The notes under the pieces: model-generated | Databases searched by the model: none | What the model saw: the letters and a program-made list of their open reading frames with translations, nothing else | What the model was told of the DNA's origin: nothing | Assembly (NCBI GenBank): GCA_964650975.1 | Contig: CAZYWA010000298.1 | Span: forward strand, 1-9,595 | DNA: 9,595 nucleotides | Reading direction: 5' to 3' | DNA from: CAZYWA01 sp964650975 [NCBI: uncultured bacterium] | Lineage (GTDB): Bacteria > JADJOY01 | Position numbers and translations under genes: made by a program | In this document: positions 1 to 7,864 of the stretch, piece after piece | Numbering within the stretch: the first letter of the stretch is position 1 | How the letters are laid out: every line of letters begins with the position of its first letter

Positions 1-1
1 C

Positions 2-466
2 GAGCTTGATGTAGGTGGTCCCGGCGAGTGCCACGGCCGCCAGCACGACGTAGCGCACGTCGCCAGTGGTGAGCGCCGTGTACGACAGGAAGAGCGCATG
101 GCCGGAGATCGGCAGCACGGTCACCACCGGCAGGCTGCGAGTCGCGGAGAGCGCGAAGGCCAACCCATCGATCGCGACCCGGACGCCCGAGACCCACTCC
201 ATCGATCCCAGCCGGGCGAGCACCCAGAGCGGCGCGATCCCGGTCATGGGAGCGATGTAGTAGACCGCGTAGGGCAGCGACAGGAAGTCGGGATAGACCC
301 GCGTGCCGCCGAGCGCGGCCGCGAGCGGAGACCAGAACGCCGTGAGCAGCGGCAGCACCGCCGCGAAGAGCGCCAGGCATACCCGGAGCGCGGCTCGATG
401 GGTGTCCACCCAGTCGAGCCAGGCACTCGTCCAGCTCCTTCGCCCGGAGCTTCCTCCGGCGTTCAC
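2..466 (-). CDS. Partial multi-pass membrane protein, unknown function
   Basis: I do not recognise this gene. The reading frame is open from a GTG at 466 to the window edge, giving 155 residues with no stop, so the C-terminus is missing. The start was chosen because a GGGAG ribosome-binding site lies 8 bases before the GTG; an in-frame ATG at 502 lacks one. The protein has a short polar, Gly/Ser/Arg-rich N-terminus (residues 1-15) and then several hydrophobic stretches, about residues 26-45, 58-85, 97-130 and 138-153, so it is an integral membrane protein with probably four or more helices so far. A P-I-S-G-H segment at 119-123 vaguely recalls the PSGH motif of PAP2 phosphatases, but too little of the family pattern is visible to claim that. 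It starts 55 bases after the pilC stop on the same strand and may be co-transcribed with pilC. Confidence 0.7.
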   Translation of the reverse strand, partial: MNAGGSSGRRSWTSAWLDWVDTHRAALRVCLALFAAVLPLLTAFWSPLAAALGGTRVYPDFLSLPYAVYYIAPMTGIAPLWVLARLGSMEWVSGVRVAIDGLAFALSATRSLPVVTVLPISGHALFLSYTALTTGDVRYVVLAAVALAGTTYIKL

Positions 467-521
467 GGACGCAACTCCCGCCGCATCCGCCGACCATAGC
501 ATCCGAGCGTCCGGGGCCAGC

Positions 522-1715
<1,194 letters not shown>

Positions 1716-1852
1716 GGCGTCCCCCTCGGTGGAATCGGGCCCGCCTGGGCCCCTGGTGACAATTTGCAAATAGAAAACTATGACGAATTTGAATTTACAT
1801 CAACTCCGATGTGGCGGCCGGCCGTCGGCCCGGCCCCGCGAGGAGGACACCG
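1716..1852. promoter_or_regulatory. AT-rich divergent intergenic region between pilC and the GST gene
   Basis: Positions 1761-1800 contain only 9 G/C out of 40, in sharp contrast to the GC-rich surroundings. This suits a divergent promoter or regulator site. Toward pilC (minus strand) a sigma70-like pair can be drawn: TTGATG at 1803-1798, a 17-base spacer, and TAGTTT at 1780-1775; the match is partial (4/6 and 3/6). Toward the GST gene I see no convincing -35/-10 pair. The block also holds the palindrome TTTGCAAA and a short tandem GAATTT GAATTT. The GST gene has a strong AGGAGG ribosome-binding site at 1841-1846. Confidence 0.45.
1737..1752 (-). other. GC hairpin in the probable pilC leader
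   Basis: Two GGGCCC palindromes separated by four bases can pair into a 6-bp G/C stem with a 4-base loop. The hairpin lies just upstream of the pilC ribosome-binding site and downstream of the candidate promoter, so it would be in the 5' untranslated leader. Whether it protects the transcript, affects translation or is incidental cannot be told from sequence. Confidence 0.35.
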
Positions 1853-2851
1853 ATGAACGACGGCTACCGGATCTTCGGTGGAGAGCTCTCGCCCTACTCG
1901 ATCAAGGTGCGCGCCTACTTCCGCTACAAGCGGCTGCCGCACCAGTGGATCGTGCGCAACCTGCAGAACATGGACGAGTACAACCGCCGCGCCCGGGTGC
2001 CGATCATCCCGCTGGTGATCACGCCGGACGATCGCTCGATCCAGGACTCGACGCCGATCCTCGAGGAGCTCGAAGCGCTCCATCCATCGCCGTCGATCCA
2101 GCCCGCCGATCCCGAGCTCGCGTTTCTGTCGGCGCTGATCGAGGAGTTCGGGGACGAGTGGGCGGTGAAACCGATGTTCCATTACCGCTGGACCTACCCC
2201 GCAGATCAGCACTCGGCGGCGCTGCGCATCGCCCGCGACATGGGCCCCGGCCAGACCGACGACGAGCTGGCCCCCTTCGCGGAAGCGGTTCGCGCGCGGA
2301 TGGTCGGGCGGTTGCCGGTGGTGGGATCCTGCGCCGCGACGCTCGACACGATCGAAGGCTCGTTCCGCGAGCTCATCCAGATCCTCGAGACGCACCTCGC
2401 GTCGCGTCCATACCTCTTCGGCGCGCGCCCGGCACTCGCCGACTTCGGCCTCGGACCGGAGCTTCACCAGTGCGCGTCCGATCCAACGGCCGGCGCCCTG
2501 TTGCGCGCTCACGCACCGCGGGTCGTCGCGTGGGGCGAACGCATGCTCGATCCGCGCGGCACCGGCGATTTCGAAACGTGGAATGCGCTCGCCCCGACGC
2601 TCGAGCCGCTGCTCGAACGCCAGGTGGCGCGCTTCTATTTCCCGTGGAGCGCCGCCAACGCACGAGCCGTGGAAGCCGGGCTCCCGTCGTTCACCGTGAA
2701 TTTCGAGGGCCGTGCCTGGACCGAATCGGCGGCCAGGTATCCCGTCAAGTCGCTCGCCGCACTGAGGCTGCGCTACGCGAAGGTGAGCGACCGGAGCGCC
2801 CTCGATCCGATCCTCGAGAGGACCGGGTGTCTCGCGTGGTTGGTCGCATGA
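1853..2851 (+). CDS. Glutathione S-transferase-fold protein with C-terminal extension
   Basis: This 332-residue protein begins with a thioredoxin-like GST N-domain (about 5-78). A beta-strand leads into SPYSIK (13-18), where the family carries its catalytic Ser/Cys/Tyr; here there are serines (S13, S16) and no Cys. V49-P50 fits the conserved cis-Pro, and QDSTPILEEL (64-73) with D65-S66 matches the glutathione-binding acidic-Ser motif. An all-alpha C-domain follows (about 85-235), with the ALADFGLG hydrophobic-core motif at 195-201. Residues 240-332 lie beyond an ordinary GST of 200-230 residues. The start at 1853 is set by AGGAGG seven bases upstream; a GTG at 1811 in frame is less likely. 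Substrate is unknown: it could be a detoxifying transferase or a GST-fold protein of other use. It is divergent from pilC and 133 bases before the kinase gene. Confidence 0.82.
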   Translation: MNDGYRIFGGELSPYSIKVRAYFRYKRLPHQWIVRNLQNMDEYNRRARVPIIPLVITPDDRSIQDSTPILEELEALHPSPSIQPADPELAFLSALIEEFGDEWAVKPMFHYRWTYPADQHSAALRIARDMGPGQTDDELAPFAEAVRARMVGRLPVVGSCAATLDTIEGSFRELIQILETHLASRPYLFGARPALADFGLGPELHQCASDPTAGALLRAHAPRVVAWGERMLDPRGTGDFETWNALAPTLEPLLERQVARFYFPWSAANARAVEAGLPSFTVNFEGRAWTESAARYPVKSLAALRLRYAKVSDRSALDPILERTGCLAWLVA

Positions 2852-2984
2852 AGGCCGCCTGGAGAGCGCGGGCTCGACCGGTACCGTGGCTCCATACCCA
2901 TCCGTAGAATCATGTAGCTCGGGCCTGTAAGATCACCGAGCCACGCCGCGACGGAACGCCGCCCCCGACACGAGGAACTGCTCC
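2852..2984 (+). promoter_or_regulatory. Candidate promoter region of the PilZ-kinase gene
   Basis: The 133-base gap before the kinase gene holds a -10-like TAGAAT at 2905-2910 (5/6 to consensus) without a good -35. An inverted repeat follows, GCTCGG (2917-2922) and CCGAGC (2936-2941), with 13 bases between the arms. If transcription starts just after TAGAAT, the repeat would lie at the start of the leader, where it could be an operator or a 5' hairpin. A GAGG ribosome-binding site lies 9 bases before the ATG at 2985. No T-tract terminator for the GST gene is visible. Confidence 0.3.
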
Positions 2985-4592
2985 ATGGCCCGATCTCGCG
3001 ACGACGCGCATCCAGAGCCCGAGCCGCGCGCGTTCGTGCGCACGCTGGTCGCGTTTCGCTCCGGCGACGAATTCGGCGTGGGGGAAGCGCACGACGTGAG
3101 CGCCACCGGAATCTTCGTGCGCAGCGACCACGTGCTGCCGGTCGGCGCGGTGGTGGATCTCAAGATCCGCGTGGAATCCGGCGAAACCCAGGAAGTGGTG
3201 CAGGTGCACGGCGAGGTCGTTCGCTCTTCGAGCGGCGCTCCGGTCGAACCCGAGGGCAAGGGCTTCGCCGTTCGGTTCGAGCGCGGATCGCCCTCGGCGG
3301 GTCGGTTCCGCGAGATCGTCTCGGCCAGCACGGTCCGCACGCACTTCGGCAGCGGCGACGGGCAGCGCTACGTCGAGGGCGGCAAGGCCGCGCGCCGCTA
3401 CGACATCGTGCGTCTGATCGGTTCGGGAGCCACGTGCGACGTCTTCAAGGCGCACGACCACGAGCTGGATCATACGGTCGCCATCAAGGTGCTCAAGGCG
3501 CACTTCGCCACGGACGCCGAGCTGGTGGAGCGGCTGCACCGCGAGGAAGAGCTGGTGCGCCGCATCGGCAGCGACTGCGTGGCGCGCGTGCACGGGAATG
3601 GCATCATCGACGGGCTCCCATTCATCCACATGGAGTACGTCGAGGGACAGTCGCTGGCACGGCTGCTGTTCGAGCGCGGCCAGCTCTCCGAGGACGAGCT
3701 GGTGACGATCGCGCTCGACGTCACCGAGGGGCTCGCGGCGGCGCACCGGGTCGGCGTGGTGCACCGCGACCTCAAGCCGGCGAACTTGATCGTCACCCCC
3801 GACGGGCACGCCAAGGTGCTCGACTTCGGGATCGCCAGGGCCCGGGTGCAGAGCCACCTCACCCAGGTGGGCTCGTTCATCGGCACTCCCACCTACGCCG
3901 CGCCCGAGCAGCTGGTCGGCGCCACCGCCTCGCCGCGCACCGACGTCTACGCGATGGGCTGCGTGCTTTACCGCGCGCTCACCGGGCGCGATCTCCAGGA
4001 CGCCAGCGACATGGCATCGATCATCGATCAGGCGCTCAGGACCCGTCGCTGCACGGTGAAGGAGCTTCGTCGCGACGTGACCCACACCCTCGATGGAATC
4101 GTGACCCGCTGCCTGGCCCGGGATCCCGCCGACCGGTTCGGGGACGGCCAGGCGCTGCACGACGCGTTGCTCCGGCTCCGGGCCGCTCCCTCGCCGCAAC
4201 CGCGGGTCGCACGACGGCGCCGCGCGCTGCTGGGAGAGCCCGATGAGACCGCGGCGCGGCGGATCGAATCGATCCTCGTCGAGCAAGGCTTCGAGGTACG
4301 GCGCATCGACGACGGATTCCAGCTGGTCGAGATCGCGCTCGCCGTGCCGCCGGACCTGGTGGTGCTGAGCGCCACGCTGCCGAGCGTCGACGGGTTCGAG
4401 GCCATCGAGATCCTGCGTTCCTCGCCGGGCACCCGCCACGTCCCCTTGGTGCTCACCTCCACGTCGGAGAGCGACGGCCGCACCGTCTCGTTCCTCGAGA
4501 CCGCGAAATTCGCGCGCAAACCGATCGTGTCCCAGGAGCTGGTGCTCGCGCTCAACGATGCGTGTTCCCCGTCGGCGGCTTGCGTCACCTAG
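2985..4592 (+). CDS. PilZ domain / Ser-Thr protein kinase / receiver-like fusion protein
   Basis: This 535-residue soluble protein has three modules. Residues about 12-115 form a PilZ domain with both c-di-GMP-binding elements: R15-x3-R19 and D37-V-S-A-T-G42 (DxSxxG). Residues about 140-395 form a Hanks-type Ser/Thr kinase: glycine loop G146-S-G148-A-T-C-D-V153 (third Gly replaced by Cys151), ATP-anchoring K168 in VAIK, an alpha-C Glu near 187, catalytic loop HRDLKPAN (D262, N267), DFG 280-282, GTPTYAAPE (300-308) and D320. All catalytic residues are present, so it should be active. Residues about 409-530 resemble a response-regulator receiver, keeping T491/S492 and the K512-P motif, but the acceptor Asp is Ser462 (VVLSATLP). 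No membrane segment is visible, so it is probably cytoplasmic. The likely role is phosphorylation of target proteins in response to c-di-GMP, with the receiver acting as a docking or partner-binding module. The function is inferred from domains; targets are unknown. Confidence 0.9.
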   Translation: MARSRDDAHPEPEPRAFVRTLVAFRSGDEFGVGEAHDVSATGIFVRSDHVLPVGAVVDLKIRVESGETQEVVQVHGEVVRSSSGAPVEPEGKGFAVRFERGSPSAGRFREIVSASTVRTHFGSGDGQRYVEGGKAARRYDIVRLIGSGATCDVFKAHDHELDHTVAIKVLKAHFATDAELVERLHREEELVRRIGSDCVARVHGNGIIDGLPFIHMEYVEGQSLARLLFERGQLSEDELVTIALDVTEGLAAAHRVGVVHRDLKPANLIVTPDGHAKVLDFGIARARVQSHLTQVGSFIGTPTYAAPEQLVGATASPRTDVYAMGCVLYRALTGRDLQDASDMASIIDQALRTRRCTVKELRRDVTHTLDGIVTRCLARDPADRFGDGQALHDALLRLRAAPSPQPRVARRRRALLGEPDETAARRIESILVEQGFEVRRIDDGFQLVEIALAVPPDLVVLSATLPSVDGFEAIEILRSSPGTRHVPLVLTSTSESDGRTVSFLETAKFARKPIVSQELVLALNDACSPSAACVT

Positions 4593-4611
4593 CGCTTTGC
4601 CTCACCGCTCA

Positions 4612-4635
4612 CCTCGGTCGCTTGTATGACCGAGG
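4612..4635. promoter_or_regulatory. Inverted repeat overlapping the candidate rimO promoter
   Basis: A perfect 8-bp inverted repeat, CCTCGGTC (4612-4619) and GACCGAGG (4628-4635), has an 8-base centre. A sigma70-like promoter can be drawn across it: TTGTAT at 4622-4627, a 17-base spacer, and TACTTT at 4645-4650. The -35 thus lies in the centre and right arm of the repeat, the arrangement expected of a repressor operator. Alternatively it is the hairpin of a terminator for the kinase gene, but the only T-run (4648-4652) starts 12 bases beyond the stem, which is too far for a standard intrinsic terminator. Confidence 0.4.
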
Positions 4636-4691
4636 GGTGGATGGTACTTTTTCCCGTTGATTCGCGCGCATTCGCGCGCGTTTCCCCGAAC

Positions 4692-6131
4692 ATGTCGAAG
4701 AAGTCCGCGAAGTCGCGCAAGCCGCGCACGGCGTCCTCGTGCGCCGAGCCTCCCGATGGACGCCGCGTGCGGCTGATCCAGCTGGGGTGCGCGAAGAACC
4801 GCGTCGACGGCGAGTGGATCCTGGGCACGCTGGGCGACCGCGGCTACCAGGTGGTGGGCGAGGACGCCGACGCCGACACCGTGATCGTCAACACCTGCTC
4901 GTTCCTGCAGGCGTCGGTCGAGGAGTCGATCGAGACCATCCTCGAAGCCGCGCGTCTCAAGGAAGAAGGCAAGATCCGCCGCCTGGTGGTCGCCGGTTGT
5001 CTGCCCCAGCGCTACGGCGAGCAGCTCGCGAAAGAGATGCCCGAGGTGGATCATTTCCTGGGCCCGGCGGGCATCGATCAGATCGCCGACCTGCTGGCCC
5101 GCGAGGACGCGCCGCGCACGCTGGCGCTCACTCCGGAAGCGTTCCGCGGCGCGGCGACCACGTCTCGCATTCGCACCACGCCCGCACACACCGCGTACCT
5201 CAAGATCGCGGAGGGCTGCGGACGAAGCTGCGCCTTCTGCACCATTCCCTCGATCCGTGGACCACAGACGAGCCGGACCGTCACGGAGCTGGTGGCCGAG
5301 GCGCGCCAGCTGGCGGCCACCGGAGTCCGCGAGCTGGTGCTGGTCGCGCACGACCTGACCTCGTACGGACGCGACCTGCGAGCGGACGACTCGGGCCCCG
5401 ATCTCGCGGCCCTCCTCGAGGCTCTGGGCGCCATCTCCGGAATCCGCTGGATTCGCCTGCTCTACGCGTACCCGACGGCCGTCAGCGACCGGGTGATCGA
5501 GCTGCTCGATTCCGGCGCGCCGTTCGTCCGCTACCTCGACATCCCGATCCAGCATGCGAACGACGCGATCCTGCGCTCGATGCGCCGCGCCTACGGACGC
5601 GACGGATTGCTGCGCACGCTCGACCGGCTACGCGAGCGCGTGCGCGATCTCACACTCCGTACCACGGTGATCGTCGGCTATCCGGGCGAGACCCGCGCTG
5701 CCTTCGACGAGCTCCTGGCGCTGCTCGAGCACTACCGGTTCCGCTGGGTCGGTGCGTTCACGTTCTCGCCCGAGGACGGCACCCACGCGGCCACCTTGCC
5801 AGGACGTGTCGACGAGCTCTCGTCCCGCGCTCGGTTCGACGAGCTGATGGCTCGTCAGGCGGAGATCACCGAGTCGATCCAGCGAGCCGAGATCGGCACC
5901 GAGCAATGGGTGCTGATCGAGGGCGAGCACCCCGAGAGCGAGCTGCTCGGCGTGGGACGCACCGAGGCCATGGCGCCCGAGGTCGACGGCTCGGTGATCC
6001 TCACCGACGGCAACGCGACCGCCGGCGACTGGGCGCGGGTGCGGATCGAGGATGCCCAGGGCTGGGACCTGGTGGGCGCGATCGTCGAGGAGCGGCGGCC
6101 CGAGATCGACGCCGCTCGCCCGGCCGTATGA
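4692..6131 (+). CDS. rimO: Ribosomal protein S12 methylthiotransferase RimO
   Basis: RimO is a radical-SAM enzyme that adds a methylthio group to the conserved Asp of ribosomal protein S12. From the ATG at 4692 the protein has 479 residues. The N-terminal MTTase domain (about 25-140) carries the three Cys ligands of the auxiliary iron-sulfur cluster: C33 in LGCAKNRVD, C69 in NTCSF and C103 in AGCLPQRY. The radical-SAM core (about 163-400) has the CxxxCxxC motif C176/C180/C183. A C-terminal TRAM domain (about 402-466) includes the APEVDG segment. LGCxKNxVD and APEVDG favour RimO over its tRNA-modifying paralogue MiaB. The start is uncertain: in-frame ATGs at 4626 and 4641 would add a tail of up to 22 residues, and none has a clear ribosome-binding site; 4692 was chosen because the sequence before it looks like promoter. 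fabG follows 19 bases after the stop. Confidence 0.93.
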   Translation: MSKKSAKSRKPRTASSCAEPPDGRRVRLIQLGCAKNRVDGEWILGTLGDRGYQVVGEDADADTVIVNTCSFLQASVEESIETILEAARLKEEGKIRRLVVAGCLPQRYGEQLAKEMPEVDHFLGPAGIDQIADLLAREDAPRTLALTPEAFRGAATTSRIRTTPAHTAYLKIAEGCGRSCAFCTIPSIRGPQTSRTVTELVAEARQLAATGVRELVLVAHDLTSYGRDLRADDSGPDLAALLEALGAISGIRWIRLLYAYPTAVSDRVIELLDSGAPFVRYLDIPIQHANDAILRSMRRAYGRDGLLRTLDRLRERVRDLTLRTTVIVGYPGETRAAFDELLALLEHYRFRWVGAFTFSPEDGTHAATLPGRVDELSSRARFDELMARQAEITESIQRAEIGTEQWVLIEGEHPESELLGVGRTEAMAPEVDGSVILTDGNATAGDWARVRIEDAQGWDLVGAIVEERRPEIDAARPAV

Positions 6132-6150
6132 CCGGCGGCACACCAGCGCG

Positions 6151-6897
6151 ATGAGCGACTTCCAGGGCAAGGTGGCGATCGTGACCGGCGCCACCCGGGG
6201 CATCGGGCGCGCGATCGCCGTCGCCCTGGGTGCGCGCGGCGCGAGCGTCGCATTCAACTTCGCGAGCCGTGCGGATCTCGCCGCCGAGGTCGCCGCCGCG
6301 ATCGAGAAGGCGGGCGGCAAGGCGAAGGCCTACCCCGTCGACGTGACCGATGCCTCAGGTGTCGCTGGAATGGTGGAGGACGCGCGCGCGACGTTCGGCG
6401 GCGTCGACTTCCTGGTGAACAACGCCGGTGTCACGCGCGACAAGCTGATCCTCCGCATGAGCACCGAGGACTGGCAGCGCGTCATCGACGTGAACCTGAC
6501 CGGTGCCTTCCACTTCGCCAAGGAGGCGGCGGCGGTGATGGTGAAGGCGCGGCGGGGCGCGATCCTCAACATCACCAGCGTGAGCGGGCTCGCCGGACTT
6601 CCCGGGCAGGTGAACTACTCCGCGTCGAAGGCCGGCATCGTGGGCCTCACCAAGTCGCTGGCGCGCGAGCTGGGCCGCCGGAACGTCCGTGTCAACGCCC
6701 TGGCGCTGGGCTACATCGAGACCGACATGACGTCCGCGCTCGCCGAGGAATACAAGCACAGCATCGCGGAGAAGATCGCGCTCGGCCGGCTCGGGCAGCC
6801 GGCCGACGTCGCCGACGTCGCGGTCTTCCTGCTCTCGGACGCTGCCCGTTACGTCACCGGCGAGGTGATCCGCGTCGACGGCGGCCTGGCGCTCTGA
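6151..6897 (+). CDS. fabG: 3-oxoacyl-ACP reductase FabG (SDR family)
   Basis: A short-chain dehydrogenase of 248 residues, the normal length for FabG, which uses NADPH to reduce 3-oxoacyl-ACP in type II fatty acid synthesis in the cytoplasm. It shows the Rossmann motif TGATRGIG (12-19), NNAG (90-93), N115 in DVNLTG, catalytic S143, and Y156-x3-K160 in YSASK. The substrate-loop and C-terminal pattern (IETDMT, GRLGQPADVADVAVFLLSD, VTGEVIRVDGG) is strongly FabG-like. One oddity is that the usual PG after VNAxA is L186-G187, because the Pro codon is CTG. The ATG at 6151 fits the family N-terminus although the ribosome-binding site is weak. It lies 19 bases after rimO and probably shares its transcript. 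No acpP or fabF is nearby, so it could be a stand-alone FabG or a FabG-like SDR serving another acyl pathway such as acetoacetyl-CoA reduction. Confidence 0.88.
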   Translation: MSDFQGKVAIVTGATRGIGRAIAVALGARGASVAFNFASRADLAAEVAAAIEKAGGKAKAYPVDVTDASGVAGMVEDARATFGGVDFLVNNAGVTRDKLILRMSTEDWQRVIDVNLTGAFHFAKEAAAVMVKARRGAILNITSVSGLAGLPGQVNYSASKAGIVGLTKSLARELGRRNVRVNALALGYIETDMTSALAEEYKHSIAEKIALGRLGQPADVADVAVFLLSDAARYVTGEVIRVDGGLAL

Positions 6898-6930
6898 CCC
6901 GGCGCCCGGACGAGGTCACCACGCGCGGCG

Positions 6931-7740
6931 TCAGCTGGCGCGGAAGTCGGCCTTGCGCTTCTCGACGAAAGCACGGACGCCCTCCGCGAACTCGGGGCCG
7001 GCCGCGCACTCCGCGATCGCGACCGCTTCGCGAGCGAGCTGATCGGCGAGCGGCCGGTCGAGCGACTCGTTGAGCAGCGCCTTGGTGCGTCCGAAGGCGG
7101 CCGTGGGCCCACGCGCCAAGCGGCGCGCGAGCTTCGCCGTGGCCTCGTCCAGCTCGCCCTCGGGCACCACGCGATTCACCAGCCCGAGCCGAAGCGCCTC
7201 CGCCGGCTCGATGCGCTCGCCGAGGATCGCGATCTCCATCGCCTTGCGCACGCCCACCAGGCGCGGCAAGGCGTAGGTGCCGCCGCCGTCGGGGGAGGCG
7301 CCGATGTTGCCGTATCCCATCATGAAGAAGGCGCTCTCGGATGCGATCGCCAGATCGCACGCCATCATCAGCGACATGCCGAACCCCACGCAGGCGCCGC
7401 GCACGCTCGCCACCACCGGCTTGGGCATGCGGCGCAGGCTGAAGATCGCCGGGTGCAGGCGGTGCACGATGCTCTCGAAGAGCGCCCGGCGCTCGCCCGC
7501 CGAGAGCGACAAGCGCTCGTGGAAGCCCTTCACGTCGCCTCCCGCCAGGAAGTGGTCGCCGGCGCCCTGGATCACCACCGCGCGGACCGTGGGATCGAGC
7601 TCCAACCGCGGGAAGAGCTCGTTCATCCCTTCGACCATCTCGGGCGAAAGCGCGTTGAGCCGCTCGGGCCGGTTGGGAGTCACGCGCGCGACGCCGTCGC
7701 TGAGGCTACAGAGCAGGTGACCGTTCAAATCGGATTCCAT
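6931..7740 (-). CDS. Enoyl-CoA hydratase/isomerase (crotonase) family protein, isomerase-like
   Basis: A 269-residue crotonase-fold protein that should bind acyl-CoA. The oxyanion-hole elements are present: FLAGGDVKGF (64-73) and GACVGFGMSL (115-124). The two glutamates that catalyse hydration in classical enoyl-CoA hydratase are absent: the first falls on S123 and the second on about Y143. An Asp in the SPDGG segment (D151) is where PaaG-like enoyl-CoA isomerases carry a catalytic acid. It is therefore more likely an isomerase or another crotonase-type enzyme than a hydratase; the exact reaction is unknown. The start at 7740 matches the family N-terminus; the frame is open further to 7806, but that tail is not family-like. 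The ribosome-binding site is weak. The gene converges on fabG with a 33-base gap and diverges from the gene at 7865. Confidence 0.85.
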   Translation of the reverse strand: MESDLNGHLLCSLSDGVARVTPNRPERLNALSPEMVEGMNELFPRLELDPTVRAVVIQGAGDHFLAGGDVKGFHERLSLSAGERRALFESIVHRLHPAIFSLRRMPKPVVASVRGACVGFGMSLMMACDLAIASESAFFMMGYGNIGASPDGGGTYALPRLVGVRKAMEIAILGERIEPAEALRLGLVNRVVPEGELDEATAKLARRLARGPTAAFGRTKALLNESLDRPLADQLAREAVAIAECAAGPEFAEGVRAFVEKRKADFRAS

Positions 7741-7864
7741 GGCAGGTCTCGCTGGCTGGCGGTGATCGAGGCCGCCGCAGCCTAGCGCCGGCGAGCCCTC
7801 CTCCACAGCCCGCTCACGCGGTTCGAGCGCAGTGCAGTAAGCTCGGCGCTGACGGAGGCCAACC
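7741..7864. other. Divergent intergenic region, no clear promoter
   Basis: This 124-base gap separates divergent start codons, so it must hold regulatory sequence for both genes, but I see no convincing -35/-10 pair on either strand. A weak TAAGCT (-10-like) sits at 7848-7853 facing the plus-strand gene. GGAGG lies six bases before the GTG at 7865 and supports that start. Confidence 0.3.

Noticed and set aside
2910-4439. Long minus-strand frame of 509 codons across the kinase gene
   Set aside because: It is antisense to the PilZ-kinase gene, whose motifs are unambiguous; the shadow protein is low-complexity Arg/Ala/Val/Asp-rich and has no recognisable fold.
4661-4680. Tandem TTCGCGCGC repeat before rimO
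   Set aside because: Two adjacent 9-base copies in GC-rich DNA can arise by chance and no further copies are seen.
4626-4691. N-terminal extension of RimO from ATG 4626 or 4641
   Set aside because: The stretch lies over a candidate promoter and inverted repeat, has no clear ribosome-binding site and adds residues absent from typical RimO; the ATG at 4692 was preferred, though not proven.
6898-6930. Possible terminator between fabG and the crotonase gene
   Set aside because: The 33-base gap has only short GC palindromes such as CCGGCGCCCGG and no T-run, which does not support a terminator call.
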